A stretch of DNA of 47,606 nt from Nocardia carnea (GTDB lineage Bacteria > Actinomycetota > Actinomycetes > Mycobacteriales > Mycobacteriaceae), in NCBI RefSeq assembly GCF_029868855.1, contig NZ_JARWOV010000128.1, forward strand, positions 1-47,606, read 5' to 3'. Positions 16,886-25,473 of the stretch are shown here, one piece after another. Below the pieces are notes generated by a model. That model saw only the letters and a program-made list of their open reading frames with translations, was not told where the DNA came from and did no database searches. Made by a program: the position numbers and the translations under genes. Position 1 is the first letter of the stretch. Each line of letters starts with the position of its first letter.

Positions 16886-17976
16886 GATTCGAACTCCAGG
16901 TAGCGGTTGATCTGGAGATTGCCCACGCCGGACCGGTATTCCTTGCGGGTCCGCTCGTAGTCGAAATGCAGCCGGGAATAGTCGACCATCTTGTTCGCGA
17001 CCGGAATGCGCTGCTCCTGGAAATCCAGCAGCGCCGCGCCGACGTCATCGTGCGTGCTCAGGCATTCCGCCAGCAGCTGGCCGTCGATCAGCGCCTGATT
17101 GGCGCCCTGCGCCATCCCGGGATACATCGGATGGGCCGAATCACCGATCAGGGCGACCCGCCCGTCCACCCATCGGGTGAGATGTTGGCGGTAGTGCCCG
17201 ATTTCGCGGCCGATCACGGTATCGGGTCCGCTGCTCGCAATGATGCGGGGAACGGGGGTGGCGGTCCAGGTGTCGTAGACGCCGCGGAACTCCTCGAACG
17301 CGGAGAGTCCCTGGCCGGAGCCGTACCAGTAGGCGTGGGTGGCGTCGATGGGGATCCAGCCGAAATGGCCTTCGGCGCCGAAGACGTCGGCCTGCACACC
17401 TGCCGGAACGCCGGCCTGGGCGAGTTCGAAGACGCCCCGCCACCGCACGATCCCCTCGTCGGTGAACTTCGGGGCCTCGCCCAGCATCGCGTTGCGGATC
17501 CGCGACCCGATACCGTCCGCGCCGAGCAGCAGATCGCCGGTGGCGCTGCGGCCGTCCTGGAAATGCACGGTGACGTTCCCGGCGGTCTGCGTGTACTCCA
17601 CCGCGGTGGTGTTGAACTCGATCTCGTGCGGGTCGAGCGCGTCGGCGAGCATGGCGTTCAACCGCCGCCGCCGGGCCCCGGTGATCGGTGCGCCGAGGTC
17701 GGTATCCCACGGGCCGACATCGGTATCCGAGGTGAGGGTGCCGTCGCTGTCGAGGGCCCACCATCGCTGCATCGCCGCCGCGAACGACCGGAATTCGGCC
17801 CCCAGCCCGAGCCCGTCGATCACCCGGACCCCGTTGGGCCAGATGTTGAGGCCCACACCGGCGGTCCGTAGTTCCGAATCGGCCTCGAAGATCTGGACCT
17901 TCCAGCCCCGTTGTTTCAGGTGCAGCGCGGACGATAGTCCCGCGACTCCCCCGCCGCAGATCAATGCTGTTGGCAC
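16882..17976 (-). CDS. FAD-dependent monooxygenase (group A aromatic hydroxylase family)
   Basis: A 364-residue flavoprotein. The FAD dinucleotide fold opens the chain (ALICGGGVAGLSSALHLKQRGW, near 5-26). A GVGLNIWPNGVRVIDGLGLG block follows, then DLLLGADGIGSRIRN (the DG motif) and RVALIGDSAHPMYPGMAQGANQALIDG (the GD motif). These are the three class A hydroxylase signatures seen in salicylate, 6-hydroxynicotinate and urate hydroxylases. The order of genes suggests it hydroxylates the imported compound or its glutamyl adduct. GTG 17976 follows AAGGAAG. The substrate cannot be read from sequence. Confidence 0.9.
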   Translation of the reverse strand: MPTALICGGGVAGLSSALHLKQRGWKVQIFEADSELRTAGVGLNIWPNGVRVIDGLGLGAEFRSFAAAMQRWWALDSDGTLTSDTDVGPWDTDLGAPITGARRRRLNAMLADALDPHEIEFNTTAVEYTQTAGNVTVHFQDGRSATGDLLLGADGIGSRIRNAMLGEAPKFTDEGIVRWRGVFELAQAGVPAGVQADVFGAEGHFGWIPIDATHAYWYGSGQGLSAFEEFRGVYDTWTATPVPRIIASSGPDTVIGREIGHYRQHLTRWVDGRVALIGDSAHPMYPGMAQGANQALIDGQLLAECLSTHDDVGAALLDFQEQRIPVANKMVDYSRLHFDYERTRKEYRSGVGNLQINRYLEFES

Positions 17977-18022
17977 GATTTCTTCCTTCCGAATCGTTGT
18001 GCGGTCCTGGACCGCAACCGGC

Positions 18023-18910
18023 TCACGGGCGGTCCGGCGACATTCCGTTGAGCCGTTCGAATGCCTTGATGAGGGCGCCGTGATCCAGCCCGCCGTCTCC
18101 GGCGGACCGCAGCGCCTGCACGAGCTGGGTGATGACACCGGTGAGCGGTACCGCGAGCCCGGCCTGCTCGGCGGCGGCCAGCGCGATCTTCAGATCCTTG
18201 TGGTGCAGGTCCAGGCGGAATCCGGGCGCGAAATCGCGGGCCAGCATCTTCGGCGCCTTCACCTCGAGTACCTTGCTGGCCGCCAGCCCACCGTTGAGTA
18301 CCGTGAGTGCGGCCGGCACCTCCACACCGGTGCGCCGCAGTAACGACACCGCCTCCGCCACCAGCGCGATATTGCCTGCCACGAGCATTTGGTTGGCGGC
18401 CTTCACCAGCTGGCCGGCGCCCGCCGGGCCGACATGGACGGTCGTCGCCGCCAGCGCGCCGAGTACCTCGCCGGCCCGACGCACCGCGTCCTTTTCGCCG
18501 CCCATCATCACCGCGAGGGTTCCGGCCACCGCGCCGGCTTCCCCTCCGCTGACCGGTGCGTCGACGAACGCCACGTCCTGCTCCGCCAGGCGCGCGGCGA
18601 AATCCCGGGCGGCTTCCGGAGCGATCGTGCTGCAGTCGATGACCAGCGATCCCGGCCGCAGTGTCGTGGCGACCCCGCCGGTACCGAACAACACCTCCCC
18701 GACATCGGGAGAGTCCGGAAGCACGGTGATGACGACGTCGGCCTTCTCGCCGACCTGCGCGGGGCCCGTAGCGCCGGCGGCGCCGCGCAGCTCGAGTTGC
18801 TCGATCTTGGCTCGCGAGCGGTTGAACACCACCACGTTGTGGCCGGCGTCGACGAGATGGCCCGCCATCGGTGCGCCCATCACACCGAGTCCGATGAATC
18901 CGATATTCAC
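18023..18910 (-). CDS. Beta-hydroxyacid dehydrogenase (3-hydroxyisobutyrate dehydrogenase-like)
   Basis: A 295-residue enzyme with the NAD(P) site GFIGLGVMGAPMAGHLVDAGH at the N-terminus, the substrate motif FVDAPVSGGEAGAVAGTLAVM (about 110-130), the catalytic-lysine region GAGQLVKAANQMLVAGN (about 160-180) and the cofactor helix region FRLDLHHKDLKIAL. It belongs to the family of tartronate semialdehyde reductase, GarR and HIBADH, reducing or oxidising small beta-hydroxyacids. GTG 18910 follows GAGGAG. It starts ten bases after the stop of the dehydrogenase upstream. Confidence 0.92.
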   Translation of the reverse strand: MNIGFIGLGVMGAPMAGHLVDAGHNVVVFNRSRAKIEQLELRGAAGATGPAQVGEKADVVITVLPDSPDVGEVLFGTGGVATTLRPGSLVIDCSTIAPEAARDFAARLAEQDVAFVDAPVSGGEAGAVAGTLAVMMGGEKDAVRRAGEVLGALAATTVHVGPAGAGQLVKAANQMLVAGNIALVAEAVSLLRRTGVEVPAALTVLNGGLAASKVLEVKAPKMLARDFAPGFRLDLHHKDLKIALAAAEQAGLAVPLTGVITQLVQALRSAGDGGLDHGALIKAFERLNGMSPDRP

Positions 18911-18920
18911 AGCCGTCTCC

Positions 18921-19955
18921 TCAGTACCCGCGCGACAGATCGACGACATTGCGGAATTCGCGGCCGTCGACGAGCCGCCGCAGGTTGTCGGCGAACAGGT
19001 CGACCTGGCGGTCGCCCAGTAGCTGGGATGCGTGCGAATCGTGCGGGAACACCTGGGCGCCCGGGGCCTTCCACAGCGGATCGTCGGCCGGTAGCGGTTC
19101 GGTGACGTGGCAGTCGATGAGCGCTCCGCTCAGCCGGCCCTGTTCCAGCGCGTCGACGAGTGCGGCGGCATCGTGGATCGCGCCGCGGGCGACATTGGCC
19201 ACCCAGCCGCCGGGTTTCATCGCCGCCAGCGCCTCGGCATCGACGAGTCCCCGGGTTTCCGGGGTCAGCGGTGCGGCGATCACCAGGTAATCGGATCGGG
19301 ACAGCGCCTCGTGCAGCCCACTGGTGGGGAATGTCTCGTCGAAACCCGGGACCGCGTTACCGCGACGATTGATCCCGATCGTGCGGATGCCGAGCACCTG
19401 CGCGATCGCCGCAGTTCTCGACCCGATATTGCCGGTGCCGAGCACGGTCATGGTGGAACCGTCCAGTTCACGCGCGGGAAGCTCCGTCCAGGCCCGTGCC
19501 GCCTGGTTTTCCCAACGTTCCCGCAGCATCTTCGCCTGCGCGAGGATGGCCGCGATAACGGTCTCGGCGATGGCGTTGGCGGCGACGCCGGAAGCATTCG
19601 CCAGGACGACGCCCTCGGGCATGATGCCCACGAGGTGCTCGGCGCCGGCGCTCATCGATTGCAGCAGTTTCAGGTCCGGGTTGAACAGCTGTTGCAGTCC
19701 GGGCATCTTCAAGATGCCCTGCTCGATTTCGATCTCTTTCTTGGCGCCGCTGGTCTCGACCATGATCGCGTGCGGTGGACGCTGTGGCGAAGTGCCGGCG
19801 TTCAATTCCGATACGGGGATATGTTCCAGCCACACATCCTCGGCGACTCCGGTGATCCGGCGCTTCTGCTCGGCGGTCAACCAGATTCCGTCGTCGGGAT
19901 CCGCGGCGTTCTGTACCGCCTTGGGCAGCCCGGCAACTACGACATTGAGTGACAC
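18921..19955 (-). CDS. D-2-hydroxyacid dehydrogenase family protein
   Basis: A 344-residue protein of the NAD-dependent D-isomer hydroxyacid dehydrogenase family. The C-terminal half shows the cofactor site TVLGTGNIGSRTAAIAQVLG, then TPETRGLVDAEALAAMKPGGWVANVARGAI, then DPLWKAPGAQVFPHDSHASQ, in which the usual catalytic His is in the H-D-S-H segment. The first 100 residues are more divergent than in typical members. GTG 19955 follows AGGAGAACGG. Its partner substrate is probably an acid made further down the same pathway. Confidence 0.9.
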   Translation of the reverse strand: MSLNVVVAGLPKAVQNAADPDDGIWLTAEQKRRITGVAEDVWLEHIPVSELNAGTSPQRPPHAIMVETSGAKKEIEIEQGILKMPGLQQLFNPDLKLLQSMSAGAEHLVGIMPEGVVLANASGVAANAIAETVIAAILAQAKMLRERWENQAARAWTELPARELDGSTMTVLGTGNIGSRTAAIAQVLGIRTIGINRRGNAVPGFDETFPTSGLHEALSRSDYLVIAAPLTPETRGLVDAEALAAMKPGGWVANVARGAIHDAAALVDALEQGRLSGALIDCHVTEPLPADDPLWKAPGAQVFPHDSHASQLLGDRQVDLFADNLRRLVDGREFRNVVDLSRGY

Positions 19956-20010
19956 TCGTCCGTTCTCCTGATCTCGGTCTCGGATGTATTTCTCGGCAGG
20001 GCAGGTGTGG

Positions 20011-21006
20011 TCACGGCCTCTCCGCGAGCTCGCGCAAGCACAGATCCACCTGCCGTTGCTCCTCGGTGCGGATGCCGGGGCGGCCCGCGATATGGCCTAG
20101 AGGCGAGATCAGCTCGCGTACTTCCCCGTGGTCGATCCAGGCGGCCTCGAGGTGGTTCTCGGCGACCGTGAAGTAGGTGTCGGTCACCGAGGGCATGAGA
20201 ACGGTGCGGGCGGTGATGCGGCCGAGTCGATCCCGCAGCGATCGGAAACTTCCGCCGCCGTCGGCCGCCCGCCACATCTCCAGCGCGGCCATCAGGTCGC
20301 CGGCGTGCATGACCTGGTGATCCTTGCCCCACCGTTCGAGGACATCGCCAGTGCTGAGGTAACCGAACTCGCGGTACACCTCCTGGGCGAAGAACTCCTC
20401 GCAGTAGGCCCAGCCGGCGTACACGCGGCCGAACGCGTCGAGGCGCTCCAACTCTGTCCGGCCGTCTGGCTCGTTGCCGCGGCGACCGGCTGTGAGTGTG
20501 GCGCCGACCGAATCGAGGAAGACTTCGTTGATCGGTGAACACCGCGCCGCAGAACACAGGGCGAAGACGGCGGACGTACGCTCGGGATACCTGGCCGCGA
20601 AATCCAGCGATTGGATACCCCCCAGCGACCACCCGGCGACGAGGCGCAGTTGCCGTACACCCAGCCGGCCGAGGACGTGTTCCGCCGCTCGCGCGCAATC
20701 TCCGACCCGCACTCGCGGGAACGTGGTGCTGCTCGTGGAGGGAGACGACGAGATCCCGCCACCGAAATGGTTGACGACGATCACGAAGTGCTCGGCCGGG
20801 TCCAGCGGACGCCCCGGTCCGATCCACGCCGCGTAGCCGAGATCGTCACCGGTGTAATAGGTGAACAGCAGCACGGCATTGTCGCCGGAAGGCGAGAGCG
20901 ACCCGTGGGTCCGAAAACCGATCCGCGCATCGTTCAGCATCGCACCGGACAGCAATGGGAATATCGGCAGTCGAAGCGTTTTCCGCTCGCTGTATTCGGA
21001 ACTCAT
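20011..21006 (-). CDS. MetX-like alpha/beta hydrolase
   Basis: A 331-residue alpha/beta-hydrolase of the homoserine O-acetyltransferase-like group. The nucleophile elbow is VAGWSLGGIQSLDFAARYP, the acid is in SVTDTYF, and the catalytic His is in SPLGHIAGRPG. The N-terminal strand GFRTHGSLSPSGDNAVLLF and the HFGGGISSSPSTSS loop are typical of this family. Homologues act as acyltransferases or as hydrolases; a role in cleaving an amide or ester intermediate would fit this operon. ATG 21006 follows GATGAGG. Confidence 0.88.
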   Translation of the reverse strand: MSSEYSERKTLRLPIFPLLSGAMLNDARIGFRTHGSLSPSGDNAVLLFTYYTGDDLGYAAWIGPGRPLDPAEHFVIVVNHFGGGISSSPSTSSTTFPRVRVGDCARAAEHVLGRLGVRQLRLVAGWSLGGIQSLDFAARYPERTSAVFALCSAARCSPINEVFLDSVGATLTAGRRGNEPDGRTELERLDAFGRVYAGWAYCEEFFAQEVYREFGYLSTGDVLERWGKDHQVMHAGDLMAALEMWRAADGGGSFRSLRDRLGRITARTVLMPSVTDTYFTVAENHLEAAWIDHGEVRELISPLGHIAGRPGIRTEEQRQVDLCLRELAERP

Positions 21007-21042
21007 CGTCAACACCTCATCGGGACCTCGGTACTGGACTGC

Positions 21043-22398
21043 TCAGAAGAACTTGAGGTACCGGTTCCGTTCCCAGTCGGTCACCGCGGTGGTGTAGGAC
21101 TCCCACTCGCCACGTTTGTTGTCGATGAAGGACTGCCACAGCTTCGCCCCGCACACTTGTTTCGTGAAGGGGTCGGCTTCGAATGCGTCCACTGCCTCCT
21201 CGAGGGTTCTCGGCAGCAGTGCGAGACCACGCTTCCCGTAGCCGGCCGGGTCGACTTCGTAGAGGTTCTCGGTGTGGAAGTGCTCCAGCTCGACCTCTTC
21301 GCGCACACCTTCCAAGCCGGCCGCGAGCAGCAGCGCCGCCGCGAGGTGCGGGTTGGCCGCCGAATCCACCGCACGACATTCGACACGACCGCCACCGAGC
21401 GGGATGCGCAACATGTTCGTACGGTTGTTGTTCCCGCAACTGGCGAAGATCGGCGCCCACGTCGAGCCCGACATACTGCCTTGGCGTACCAGGCGCTTGT
21501 AGCTGTTGACGGTCGGCGCGATCACCGCGCAGATGGCGGCAGCGTGCCGGACGATGCCGGCCGCGAAGTGGTATCCGATCGCACTCAGGCCCGCACCCCG
21601 CGGGTCGTCCTCGGAGTCGAAGAGATTCAGGCCGCCGTCCAGCGCCGCGAGCGACATGTTGAAATGCGCACCCGAGCCCGTACGGTCGGCGAACGGTTTC
21701 GGCATGAACGAGACGAACGCTGCGTGCTTTCGAGCAACCTCGTTGGCCATCAACCGGAAGAACGCCACACGGTCGGCCATCGACAACCCGTCGGCGTAGG
21801 CGAAGTCGATCTCGAACTGCCCTTGGGCGTCTTCGTGATCGAAAGAGTAGACGTCCCAGCCGAGTTCGTTCATATGGTCGACGAGCTCGTGCAACCAGCC
21901 CAGATTGTCCAGCAGCGTGGGCACCGCGTAGCAGGGCTTGTCGAGGGTGTCACGTTCACTGATGCTGCTGGGGCCGGTGGGTCCGTCTGCGAGGACGAAG
22001 AATTCGGCCTCGACGCCGAGGTCGAACCGGTACCCCATCTGCTCGGCAGCCTCGATCTGCCGACCGAGGATGTTTCGCGTGGATGCCTCGAACGGCTGAC
22101 CCCCGACGTAGAGATCGGACAGGAACAGGGCGACGTCCTTGCGCCATGGCAGCACGAACCCGCGATCCAGATCGGGATGCGCGGAGAGCTCCTCGTCGTT
22201 CACCTCTTGCGGCAGGCCGTCGAGCGCCGCCCCGGTGAACAACTCCGATCCCTGCGCCATCTGCACGAAGTGGTCGATCGGCACCATCTTTCCCTTGATG
22301 TTGCCGTGCAGATCCGTGTAGCCGGCGATGCTGAACCGGACCCCCTCATCCTTCAACTGCTTGGCCATGATTTCGGCCTCGGCCGCGTCGCGCACCAT
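21043..22398 (-). CDS. Glutamine synthetase-like gamma-glutamyl ligase
   Basis: A 451-residue ATP-dependent amide ligase of the glutamine synthetase superfamily. The beta-Grasp part opens it (YTDLHGNIKGKMVPIDHF). The catalytic part has the Glu-rich site GVEAEFFV, the central FDHEDAQGQFEIDF segment, FMPKPFADRTGSGAHFNMSL and PTVNSYKRLVRQGSM. It resembles GlnT/PuuA/GlnA4-like ligases and gamma-glutamylmethylamide synthetase, which glutamylate amines, rather than housekeeping GlnA. As first gene of a catabolic operon with a monooxygenase, it probably activates the imported amine, as in aniline or isopropylamine degradation. ATG follows GAGGGG. Confidence 0.88.
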   Translation of the reverse strand: MVRDAAEAEIMAKQLKDEGVRFSIAGYTDLHGNIKGKMVPIDHFVQMAQGSELFTGAALDGLPQEVNDEELSAHPDLDRGFVLPWRKDVALFLSDLYVGGQPFEASTRNILGRQIEAAEQMGYRFDLGVEAEFFVLADGPTGPSSISERDTLDKPCYAVPTLLDNLGWLHELVDHMNELGWDVYSFDHEDAQGQFEIDFAYADGLSMADRVAFFRLMANEVARKHAAFVSFMPKPFADRTGSGAHFNMSLAALDGGLNLFDSEDDPRGAGLSAIGYHFAAGIVRHAAAICAVIAPTVNSYKRLVRQGSMSGSTWAPIFASCGNNNRTNMLRIPLGGGRVECRAVDSAANPHLAAALLLAAGLEGVREEVELEHFHTENLYEVDPAGYGKRGLALLPRTLEEAVDAFEADPFTKQVCGAKLWQSFIDNKRGEWESYTTAVTDWERNRYLKFF

Positions 22399-22417
22399 CG
22401 TCGACCCCTCATCCCTA

Positions 22418-22438
22418 GTTTCGATTAACTATCGAAAC
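22418..22438. promoter_or_regulatory. Perfect 8-bp inverted repeat, candidate TetR operator
   Basis: GTTTCGAT-TAACT-ATCGAAAC lies 20 bases upstream of the ATG of the first operon gene. The arms match perfectly. It is the size and place expected for a TetR-type operator and may be the site of the TetR protein encoded at the end of the operon. Confidence 0.6.
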
Positions 22439-22636
22439 CGTAGAAAGGCGATATTTCCCGAGCACTGCGGTCGAGTTAAAAGGGGATTTCCCAGGATGGC
22501 TTTCGAGCGCCGGTCAGTGAGGGACGGTAGCGCTCCCGGCCGAGCGAACATCGGCAGACGGCGAACTACCTCCACTCGCCGAGGGGGTTTGCGCAGCAGC
22601 CGCCATTGAGCCCGGCGGCCTGATCCAGCACACGGC

Positions 22637-23476
22637 CTAGCGTGCTTTCCAGTAGGTTCCGGCCTGTATCGCCTTGCGGGGAACGCCCGCTGCGTGCAGA
22701 TCTGCGCACAGCGCTTTCGCGAAGGACCGTTCGCCGGCGATGCCGACCTTGTCGGGGATCATCGACGTGGCCTTGTCCAGAACCGCAGCCCGAACCGCCT
22801 GGGCGGCCCGAGCGTTGCCTTCGAGGCGTGGCAGCCGGATGACGGTGACGTGCGGTCCGATGGCAGCATCTTCCCCGCCGAAGCTCGCACCTTCGATGTA
22901 GACGGTCGTCGGGACAGTTTCCGGGGTAGCCTCGGCGACGGCAAGCGCGGCCGGCGCGCCGGCTTCGTCTGCGACCAGGAGCTGCCACCGGATATCGCGT
23001 GAGACATAGTACTTCCGGCCCTCGTCGATGACCCTGACCGATGTACCGAGTGCTGCCTCCCGCGTCCAGTGCGAGAGGGGCGAGTCGCCGTGTAGTACGA
23101 CATCGAAGTCCATCTCCAGTAGATCGGGCCGGAACGCACGCACCGTCAGTCTCCGGCGAAGTGGACGGGACAGAGCGGCGACGAAGGCATACTGCGCGGC
23201 ACCGGTCCATGGATCCGCAATAGCGGGCACCACCCATCGCCTGGCTTGCTCGTCCGGCCAAGGGATGAACACGGAGCATCGATGGTCGCCGCCCCGATAG
23301 GAGAAGTCGAGCAGTTCGAACCCGCCCAGCGTGATGCGCACCGTGTTGGGCGAGATATAGGTGCGGCGCATGAGTACCAGATCGAAGCAACGCCGACCGG
23401 GCTCGAAGCTCGTGGTGCCGCCGGAGCGGAAAACCCCGAGCGGTGCGCCGACACCGCGGAATCGGTCGAGAAACAT
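22637..23476 (-). CDS. Siderophore-interacting protein (flavin reductase-like)
   Basis: A 279-residue FAD-binding protein of the siderophore-interacting family. It shows the FAD-site block YRGGDHRCSVFIPWPDEQARRW, the LSHWTREAALG region, the middle strand LVADEAGAPAALAVAE, and the closing SFAKALCADLHAAGVPRKAIQAGTYWK. Such enzymes reduce ferric siderophores in the cytosol and free the iron. ATG 23476 has GGAAGG at 8-base spacing, better than the TTG 45 bases upstream. An iron-box-like sequence lies at 23527-23545, and a TetR gene is divergent. Confidence 0.88.
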   Translation of the reverse strand: MFLDRFRGVGAPLGVFRSGGTTSFEPGRRCFDLVLMRRTYISPNTVRITLGGFELLDFSYRGGDHRCSVFIPWPDEQARRWVVPAIADPWTGAAQYAFVAALSRPLRRRLTVRAFRPDLLEMDFDVVLHGDSPLSHWTREAALGTSVRVIDEGRKYYVSRDIRWQLLVADEAGAPAALAVAEATPETVPTTVYIEGASFGGEDAAIGPHVTVIRLPRLEGNARAAQAVRAAVLDKATSMIPDKVGIAGERSFAKALCADLHAAGVPRKAIQAGTYWKAR

Positions 23477-23526
23477 GGTGAACAGCCTTCCGTCGAAACG
23501 CGTATAGCCAGGCGAGGCCAACTTGA

Positions 23527-23545
23527 TCAGGGCACCCTAACTTAC
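23527..23545. promoter_or_regulatory. Iron-box-like element (IdeR/DtxR type)
   Basis: On the minus strand the 19 bases GTAAGTTAGGGTGCCCTGA match 13 of 19 positions of the IdeR/DtxR consensus built on TTAGGTTAG-CTAACCTAA. It stands about 50 bases upstream of the siderophore-interacting protein start, where iron repression of that gene would be expected. Confidence 0.45.
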
Positions 23546-23596
23546 CAGATGGCCTAGGGTGGTGCCGAGGCCGAAGATCTGACCCGAGGAGGACCC

Positions 23597-24256
23597 GTGC
23601 CGGCGCGAAAGCACAGTCGGAACGACGTTATCCGTGCCGCCCTCGGACTACTCGACGACGAGGGCCTCGACGCTGTGTCCGTGCGCGAGGTCGCTCGACG
23701 GATGGGCGTCAATGTGAACACGGTGTCGTTCCAGGTCGGGACCAAGGCTCGCTTGCTCGGGCTGATGTCGGATGCGGTGCTCGCGGAGCTCTCGCTGGAG
23801 AATCTCCCCGAGGACGGCATCGAACGGGCGAAGGAGGTGTTGGCTCGCTACCGCAGGGTGTTGCTGGCCCACCGCGACGGAGCCCGGCTCACCGCGGGCA
23901 ACGCGCCCCTGGAGAAGCACACCATGATGCTCGCCGAGACTCTCGTCGCTGCCCTCACGGAGGCCGGGATTCCGGACGGCGAGAGCATCAAGACCATGTG
24001 GGCGATGTTCTACTTCATGCTGGGCCTCACCCAGGAACAGCAGGCGGTGGGAAGCGGCGCCGTCGACATCGAACGAGGATTGTCCTCCGGTGATTACCCT
24101 ACGCTGCAGCGTCTGGGGCGAGACGTCGTCGACCTCGACTTCGACGAGCGCTTCGAGTTCGGTATCGACGTACTGACGACGCCACTTCTCGCCCGGACCC
24201 GCCACGCCCCGGTCGCCGCCGGGAACGGATCTCCCGACGGTGGTCGGGTCTCTTGA
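23597..24256 (+). CDS. TetR/AcrR family regulator
   Basis: A 219-residue protein. The helix-turn-helix is RNDVIRAALGLLDDEGLDAVSVREVARRMGVNVNTVSFQVGTKARLL (about 8-55), with a less typical recognition helix (NTVSFQVG). The rest is a helical ligand domain of the TetR_C type (YRRVLLAHRDGARLTAGN). GTG follows GAGGAGG. It is divergent from the siderophore-interacting protein gene and shares its 120-base promoter region, so it may control that gene or itself. Confidence 0.88.
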   Translation: MPARKHSRNDVIRAALGLLDDEGLDAVSVREVARRMGVNVNTVSFQVGTKARLLGLMSDAVLAELSLENLPEDGIERAKEVLARYRRVLLAHRDGARLTAGNAPLEKHTMMLAETLVAALTEAGIPDGESIKTMWAMFYFMLGLTQEQQAVGSGAVDIERGLSSGDYPTLQRLGRDVVDLDFDERFEFGIDVLTTPLLARTRHAPVAAGNGSPDGGRVS

Positions 24257-24266
24257 ACGCCGACAG

Positions 24267-24294
24267 CCGCCGCTCGGTCGGCCGCGCGACCGGC
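24267..24294. terminator. GC-rich hairpin between convergent genes
   Basis: Between the TetR stop (24256) and the E2 stop (24327) lies the stem CGGTCG/CGACCG with loop GCCGCG, extended by a CCGC/GCGG outer pair after a bulge. There is no T run. It may act as a weak bidirectional terminator. Confidence 0.3.
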
Positions 24295-24326
24295 GGCCGT
24301 GCCGTGCCGGCCGCTCACGCCGACCA

Positions 24327-25469
24327 TCATGCGCCGGACCAACATCGACCATCGGACCCCGCACCACGCGGATCCTCGAGTCGCGTCCGGACCGACACCA
24401 GGTAGCGGGCCGCATCGGCACCGTCGATGATGCGGTGGTCATAGGACAGGGCCAGGTATGCCATCGAGCGGACCCGGATGAGCAGGTTGCCGTCGGTGTC
24501 GCGCTCGGGTACCAGGCGTTCGACGATCGAGCCCACACCCAGAATTGCCGACTGGGGCTGGTTGAGGATCGGAGTGTCGAAAAGCGCTCCGCGACTACCG
24601 GTATTGGTGATGGTGAAGGTTCCGCCGGTCAGCGCGTCCGGGGTGATGGTGCCGGTTCGTACCGCATCGGCCGACTGGGAGATCGCTGCCGTGAGACCGG
24701 CGAGGGTGAGTCGGTGGGCATCGCGAACCACGGGAACCATCAATCCTTTCGGGCTGTCGACGGCGATGCCGAGGTGTACGGAGTCGTGATACGTGACCGT
24801 GGTGCACTCGGCGTCCAGTGCGGAATTGATGACCGGATGTTCTGCCAGGGCCTGTACCGCAGCCATCGTGACGAATGGCAGGAACGTCAGCTTGTGCCCT
24901 GTTCCGGCGTAGAACTCGTCCTTGGTCTGTGCGCGCAGGGCCGCTACCTCGGTCAGGTCGGCCTCGATCACCGTGGTCAACTGGGCCGAGGTGTGCAGTG
25001 ATGCCAGCATGCGCGCGGCGATGGTGCGGCGGACCCGAGACAGCTTCTCCGTGCGAGTCCGCGTGGGCGCGCCCGCAACCGCCGTCCCGGCCGGGGCGAG
25101 CGGCAGCTCGTGTGTGGCCCCGGGCGGCTCCGGATCGCGGGGGGATGCGAGCTCGACGTCGTCCGGTATTTGCACGGTGGTGCCGGGTGCGGAAGAGGAA
25201 ATACTCTTCGGGTGAGCCGGTGCTGTTTCGGTGAGCGTCGCGATGGTGTCGCCGACGGCGACGGTGGAGTCTTCGTCGTACAGGATCTTGCTCAGAATCC
25301 CGGTCGCGGGAGATACGATTTCGGTGTCGACTTTGTCGGTGGCGACTTCGAGGAGTGGTTCGTTCTCGTCAACGTGATCGCCGACGTTCTTGAGCCAGCG
25401 AGTGATAGTCGCCTCGGTAACCGCCTCGCCGAGTGCCGGCAGCACAACGGTATGCGCGGTGGATGACAT
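24327..25469 (-). CDS. 2-oxoacid dehydrogenase E2 (lipoyl acyltransferase)
   Basis: A 380-residue enzyme. An N-terminal lipoyl domain (residues 1-82) carries the lipoylated lysine in [10 protein letters not shown] (Lys46). A Pro/Ala-rich linker follows, then the chloramphenicol-acetyltransferase-like catalytic domain from about residue 140 to the end, with the active-site [16 protein letters not shown] (His345 and Asp349). The middle peripheral-subunit-binding domain that normally holds E3 is not visible. It starts four bases after the stop of the E1 gene, so the two are coupled. Confidence 0.88.
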   Translation of the reverse strand: MSSTAHTVVLPALGEAVTEATITRWLKNVGDHVDENEPLLEVATDKVDTEIVSPATGILSKILYDEDSTVAVGDTIATLTETAPAHPKSISSSAPGTTVQIPDDVELASPRDPEPPGATHELPLAPAGTAVAGAPTRTRTEKLSRVRRTIAARMLASLHTSAQLTTVIEADLTEVAALRAQTKDEFYAGTGHKLTFLPFVTMAAVQALAEHPVINSALDAECTTVTYHDSVHLGIAVDSPKGLMVPVVRDAHRLTLAGLTAAISQSADAVRTGTITPDALTGGTFTITNTGSRGALFDTPILNQPQSAILGVGSIVERLVPERDTDGNLLIRVRSMAYLALSYDHRIIDGADAARYLVSVRTRLEDPRGAGSDGRCWSGA

Positions 25470-25473
25470 CGAC

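Noticed and set aside
20611..22428. 605-codon plus-strand open frame across the hydrolase and ligase genes
   Set aside because: Antisense shadow of the alpha/beta hydrolase and glutamine-synthetase-like genes, whose motifs are clear on the minus strand.
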